Source of the DNA: an uncultured Pseudomonas sp. | GTDB lineage: Bacteria > Pseudomonadota > Gammaproteobacteria > Pseudomonadales > Pseudomonadaceae | Length of the DNA stretch: 64,000 nucleotides | Reading direction: 5' to 3' | Assembly (NCBI GenBank): GCA_943912755.1 | Contig: CALTWF010000007.1 | Location: 32,225-96,224 of the forward strand | Shown here: positions 60,752 through 64,000 of the stretch, in pieces | How positions within the stretch are numbered: the stretch's first letter is position 1 | Layout of the letters: every line of letters begins with the position of its first letter | Position numbers and translations under genes: made by a program | The notes under the pieces: generated by a model | Told to the model about the DNA's origin: nothing | The model's input: the letters and a program-made list of their open reading frames with translations, nothing else | Database searches by the model: none

Positions 60752-61906
60752 TCAGTAGCTGTGCAGCGTGTTGGTCTCGACGTAGTTGAAATCGATATCC
60801 TCGCCCAGGCCAGGCAGGTCCGACAGGTGGACGAAGCCGTCCTGGTCCATCGGGTCGACCAGGCGGGTGAGGTAGGCCGGTACTTCGTCGTAGTCGAGGA
60901 ACGGGTGCAGCAGGCCGCGCTCGTACCAGGTGCAGTTCTTGATCGCGCCGACCACCGCCAGGTTGGCGGCGCCATTGCCGTGGATCTCGCAGTCCATGCC
61001 GAACGACTCGGCCATGTGCGCCACCTTCAGGCACGGAGCGATACCACCGACCCCGGCGACACCGGCACGGAGAATATCGCAGACATCGTTCTTCACCCAG
61101 CTGGCCCGGCTCAGGTGCTTGCCGCCGAGGCTTTCCGGGCCAAGGATGGGGATGTCGAGCTGGCCGGCGAGCCAGGCATAGGACTCGGCGGAGTCTTCCA
61201 TCATCGGTTCTTCGAACCAGGCGAAGTCCAGCTTCTCCAGGGCGCGGCCGATGGTCAGGGCATCGGTACGGCTGTACCAGTGATAGCCATCGATCATCAG
61301 CGCGATATCCGGGCCGACCGCCTCGCGCACTGCCGCACAGGCCTTGATATCCATGGCCACGCTCGGCGCGAAGGACACCGGCGGCATCCAGGTATGCAGC
61401 TTGATCGCCTTGTAGCCGCGCTTGACCAGGGTCTCGGCGAAACGGCCGTACTCCTCGGGGGTGGACAGGCCGCCGGGCAGTTCGTCGCCGCACATGGTCG
61501 AGCCGTAGGCCGGGACCTTGTCGCGGTAGCCGCCGATCAGCTTGTGCACCGGCAGGTTCAGCTTGCGTCCGGCCCAGTCCCACAGGGCCTGTTCGACCAG
61601 GGCCAGGGCGCGGTCGGTCAGCTGGCTGGCGCTGCCGCGCTGCCAATGGGCGAGGTCGTGCCAGATCTTCTCGCGGTCGAAGGCATTGGCCCCGACCAGC
61701 ACCTTGCGCACGAAGCCATCCAGCACATACGGACGAATCAGTTCGGGGGCACCCAGGGCATAGCCCTGGTTGCCGCATTCGGTGGTGATGCGCAGCAGCG
61801 CCATCTTCGCCTGGGTCACGTCGCCCGGGTGGGCATGGCCGGCGCTATCGACGGCCCGGCGGGTGGGGTAGGAAAAAACCTGCACGTTTACAGCGGTGAT
61901 GATCAT
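60752..61906 (-). CDS. Enolase-superfamily sugar-acid dehydratase/cycloisomerase (mandelate racemase subgroup)
   Basis: 384 residues. Metal ligands are seen as D206 (LMIDGYHWY), E232 (AWFEEPM) and E258 (LGPESLGG); the His/Asp dyad is H309 (CEIHGNGAA) with D277 (VCDILRAG). Strand 2 shows K169-L-H171 where many relatives have K-x-K. These enzymes abstract a proton alpha to a carboxylate. With uronate dehydrogenase divergent from it, galactarolactone cycloisomerase or galactarate dehydratase are the best guesses. First gene of the importer operon. Confidence 0.85.
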   Translation of the reverse strand: MIITAVNVQVFSYPTRRAVDSAGHAHPGDVTQAKMALLRITTECGNQGYALGAPELIRPYVLDGFVRKVLVGANAFDREKIWHDLAHWQRGSASQLTDRALALVEQALWDWAGRKLNLPVHKLIGGYRDKVPAYGSTMCGDELPGGLSTPEEYGRFAETLVKRGYKAIKLHTWMPPVSFAPSVAMDIKACAAVREAVGPDIALMIDGYHWYSRTDALTIGRALEKLDFAWFEEPMMEDSAESYAWLAGQLDIPILGPESLGGKHLSRASWVKNDVCDILRAGVAGVGGIAPCLKVAHMAESFGMDCEIHGNGAANLAVVGAIKNCTWYERGLLHPFLDYDEVPAYLTRLVDPMDQDGFVHLSDLPGLGEDIDFNYVETNTLHSY

Positions 61907-62102
61907 GGACGTCTGGGCCTTTTTATTAGGTTTGGCGGCGGGAGAGTCACGCTCTGGACTGATCCTACGTCATCATACAACTTTTGAAAAGCACCCCTTT
62001 GAAATCTTTGCAAAAGCCCATTAACGCCTGCCAAACCATCATAAGCGCTGCCAATAAAGCCCAATAAATACGGGCAAAACCGCCAAATAGAGCCATTTAA
62101 AA

Positions 62103-62116
62103 TTGTCGTCAGACAA
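62103..62116. promoter_or_regulatory. Operator candidate, TTGTC-N4-GACAA
   Basis: TTGTCGTCAGACAA, perfect 5-bp arms, in the divergent uronate promoter. GntR/FCD regulators of sugar-acid genes often bind TTGT...ACAA dyads; the binder here is unproven. Confidence 0.55.
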
Positions 62117-62133
62117 CATTGCAAGAAATCGTA

Positions 62134-62151
62134 GACAACCCCCGAGTTGTC
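62134..62151. promoter_or_regulatory. Operator candidate, GACAAC-N6-GTTGTC
   Basis: GACAACCCCCGAGTTGTC, perfect 6-bp arms around 6 bases, 18 bp beyond the first dyad and sharing its half-site GACAA, about 107 bp before the porin start. Confidence 0.55.
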
Positions 62152-62257
62152 CGATAACTTGTTTTGCACCTGCCACCACGGAGCCACCCCCGACCACAGC
62201 ACCCCTACCGACACCTGCCCCATACCGACCTCAACAACAAAAACAAAAGAAGAGCGC

Positions 62258-62983
62258 ATGAACATCACACTCCGCAGCCTTGTGGCCGTCACTACGCTGG
62301 GCCTGTCCCTGCACGCCCTCGCCGACTCGGCCAGCATCAACTACCGCCACGGTTTCACCGAAGACGACAGCATCCATTCCGACCGGATCAAGATGAACTA
62401 CCGGATGGACAGCGGCCTCGGCTTCGCCGCCGAAATCAAATACAAGACAGCGGGCGATCGCGAAGACGTCGCCTACGACAACATGGTCAACAACGGCCAT
62501 GAGTTCACCGTGGACTACAACTACAAGTTGAGTCCGCAGTCGACGCTGACTCCGGCATTCCAGATGGACAGCTCCAAGGACTCGACCACCTACAAGTTCG
62601 GGCTGAAATACACCTACAAGATCTCCGACACCTGGTACGTCGCCACCCGCGTGCGCCAGGACGCCCGCAGCCTCGACCGCGACCAGATCGACCGCAGCAA
62701 GGACGACCGGGCCAAGGACAACCAGAACACCACCCGCCTGGAAGGCTGGCTCGGCTACACCCCGAAAGGGCCGTGGGCGTTCGAGTACCAGTACATTTAC
62801 TTCGACACCGACTACATCCGCTACGACAACAAGAAGAGCGACTACGAGCAGAACCTGATCATCAAGTACAAGCTCAACAAACAGTGGGCACCGTTCATGG
62901 AAGTGGGTGACATCAAGGTCAACTCCACCACCGACGACCGCCAGGCCCGCTGGCGTATCGGGATCCAGTACAACTTCCTGTAA
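62258..62983 (+). CDS. KdgM-family oligogalacturonate outer-membrane porin
   Basis: 241 residues. Signal peptide MNITLRSLVAVTTLGLSLHALA, then a 12-strand type barrel rich in Tyr, Lys and Asp (SINYRHGFTEDDSIHSDRIK, DNNKKSDYEQNL-like loops) ending in an aromatic-hydrophobic strand GIQYNFL. Size and style fit KdgM/NanC porins that pass acidic oligosaccharides. AAGAAGAG precedes the ATG. With the polygalacturonase and uronate dehydrogenase it forms the uptake arm of the block. Confidence 0.88.
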   Translation: MNITLRSLVAVTTLGLSLHALADSASINYRHGFTEDDSIHSDRIKMNYRMDSGLGFAAEIKYKTAGDREDVAYDNMVNNGHEFTVDYNYKLSPQSTLTPAFQMDSSKDSTTYKFGLKYTYKISDTWYVATRVRQDARSLDRDQIDRSKDDRAKDNQNTTRLEGWLGYTPKGPWAFEYQYIYFDTDYIRYDNKKSDYEQNLIIKYKLNKQWAPFMEVGDIKVNSTTDDRQARWRIGIQYNFL

Positions 62984-63039
62984 TCCACACCCCGGGCAGC
63001 CCTTGCGGCTGCCCGGTCATGTTTGCAAAGGCAGCCGTC

Positions 63040-63858
63040 ATGACCATCACCACCAACAAACCTTTCCACCGCCTGCTGCTGACCGGTGCCGCCGGCGGCC
63101 TCGGGCAGATTCTGCGCGAAGCCCTGCAGGCCCATGCCGAGGTCGTCCGGGTTTCCGATATCAGCGCCATGCCCCCCGCCGCTGGCGCCCATGAAGAAGT
63201 GATGCCTTGCGACCTGGCCGACAAGGCCGGCGTCCTCGCCCTGGCCAGCGAAGTGGATGCCATCGTCCACCTCGGCGGGATTTCCACCGAGCGCGCCTTC
63301 GAAGAGATTCTCGAGGCCAATATCCGCGGTACCTTCCACATCTATGAAGCGGCGCGCAAACAGGGGATCAAGCGGGTGATCTTCGCCAGTTCCAACCATG
63401 TCACCGGCTTCTACCCGCAGGATGAAATGGTGGACGCTCATTCGCCGCGCCGGCCGGATTGCTACTACGGGCTGTCGAAGTCCTATGGCGAAGACCTGGC
63501 GACCTTCTATTTCCACCGCTATGGCATCGAAACCGTCAGCCTGCGCATCGGCTCGTCATTCCCCGAACCGCGCAACCTGCGCATGCTCTCGACCTGGCTG
63601 AGCTATGCCGACCTGGCGCATCTGGTGGAGCGCGCGCTGCTCGCCGAGGATGTCGGGCACACGGTGGTGTATGGGGTGTCGGCGAACCGTGATCTGTGGT
63701 GGGACAACCGCTATGCGGCGCATCTGGGCTTTGCGCCGAAGGACAGCTCGGAGCAGTTCCGGGGGAAGATGGAGCAGGCGGCCGGGACCGCTGCGAGCGA
63801 TCCGGGTGCCGGGTTGCAAGGTGGGGCGTTTACCCAGGCAGGACCGTTTGGCGACTGA
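63040..63858 (+). CDS. udh: Uronate dehydrogenase
   Basis: 272 residues, extended short-chain dehydrogenase. NAD site LLLTGAAGGLGQILREAL, catalytic Y-x-x-x-K in CYYGLSKSYGEDLA, and SSNHVTGFYP plus SLRIGSSFPEP, which are Udh landmarks. It oxidises galacturonate or glucuronate to the aldaro-lactone with NAD+. Start at MTITTNKPFH rather than the in-frame ATG 21 bp earlier. The product is the likely substrate of the enolase-superfamily enzyme encoded divergently. Confidence 0.93.
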   Translation: MTITTNKPFHRLLLTGAAGGLGQILREALQAHAEVVRVSDISAMPPAAGAHEEVMPCDLADKAGVLALASEVDAIVHLGGISTERAFEEILEANIRGTFHIYEAARKQGIKRVIFASSNHVTGFYPQDEMVDAHSPRRPDCYYGLSKSYGEDLATFYFHRYGIETVSLRIGSSFPEPRNLRMLSTWLSYADLAHLVERALLAEDVGHTVVYGVSANRDLWWDNRYAAHLGFAPKDSSEQFRGKMEQAAGTAASDPGAGLQGGAFTQAGPFGD

Positions 63859-63880
63859 TCCGCAGAGCCGTACTGCGGAC

Positions 63881-64000
63881 TCTGTGGGAGCGGGTTCACC
63901 CGCGATTAAGATGGCAGCTTCACTGGCGTAATCGCGGGTGAGCCCGCTCTCATAGAACACTTCATAACTTATTGATTTTGCGGGCACTTGTGGGAGCGGG
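63881..64000. repeat. REP/BIME, second unit cut by the window edge
   Basis: GTGGGAGCGGGTTCACCCGC followed by a degraded inverted partner (GCGGGTGAGCCCGCTCTCAT), then a new unit TGTGGGAGCGGG at the very end. Confidence 0.75.

Larger units (their letters stand above)
61907..62257. other. Divergent promoter region of the uronate genes
   Basis: 351 bp, AT-richer than the genes either side, with no ORF of note. It contains the promoters of the enolase/importer operon (minus) and of the KdgM-like porin and uronate dehydrogenase (plus), and two dyads with GACAA/TTGTC cores. Confidence 0.7.

Overview
The window looks like chromosome of a Pseudomonas of the P. putida/P. fluorescens kind. The evidence is high GC with strong C/G third positions, an OprD-type porin, the glcC-glcDEFG layout, a 690-residue TreS-like enzyme, and many GTGGGAGC...GCTCCCAC intergenic palindromes (REP/BIME). 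Almost all of it is accessory catabolism: transporter plus enzyme plus local regulator, repeated about ten times. I see no rRNA, tRNA or CRISPR.

Layout. 1-4.1 kb: partial MFS transporter, alpha/beta hydrolase and LysR (minus strand), divergent from an MHS-type metabolite/proton symporter. 4.1-6.9 kb: a 5'-truncated surface-protein remnant with Ig-like and RCC1-like repeats. 7.0-8.2 kb: DAACS dicarboxylate symporter. 8.5-14.3 kb: a lower-GC block bounded by a 40-bp imperfect direct repeat. It encodes a type I secretion pair (HlyD-like adaptor and C39-peptidase ABC exporter), a double-glycine-leader protein with an M15-like peptidase signature, a small exported protein, and a Fic protein. 14.4-20.4 kb: a CoA-thioester pathway resembling the itaconate ict-ich-ccl set, with an acyl-CoA dehydrogenase, a split TPP decarboxylase and a TetR regulator. 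20.3-22.7 kb: LysR divergent from a Sad-like semialdehyde dehydrogenase. 23.0-26.5 kb: aldehyde dehydrogenase, NCS1 permease and an NTF2-like protein. 26.7-38.4 kb: aldehyde dehydrogenase, omega-aminotransferase, beta-lactamase-fold serine hydrolase, GntR, OprD porin and a dipeptide-type ABC importer; this reads as uptake, hydrolysis, transamination and oxidation of an amide or peptide-like compound. 38.9-44.1 kb: glcC and glcDEFG, glycolate oxidation, with two palindromic operators. 44.1-49.8 kb: TreS-like enzyme, MetC-like PLP enzyme, and AraC divergent from a zinc alcohol dehydrogenase. 49.8-51.4 kb: two divergent GntR/FCD regulators. 51.5-63.9 kb: a pectin/uronate block with GH28 polygalacturonase, CHMI-like tautomerase, ABC importer with two paralogous binding proteins, enolase-superfamily enzyme, KdgM-type porin and uronate dehydrogenase.

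The best candidate for an undescribed system is the block at 9.5-14.0 kb. The secreted cargo has a VSGG leader for the C39 peptidase and a C-terminal S-x-H-x-x-N-x-A-x-D ... H-x-H pattern typical of zinc peptidoglycan peptidases. The next gene encodes a signal-peptide protein that would be well placed as periplasmic immunity. The TPP-decarboxylase/itaconate-like operon and the serine hydrolase-aminotransferase-dehydrogenase cluster are the next most interesting. All functions are read from sequence by eye; no database search was possible.
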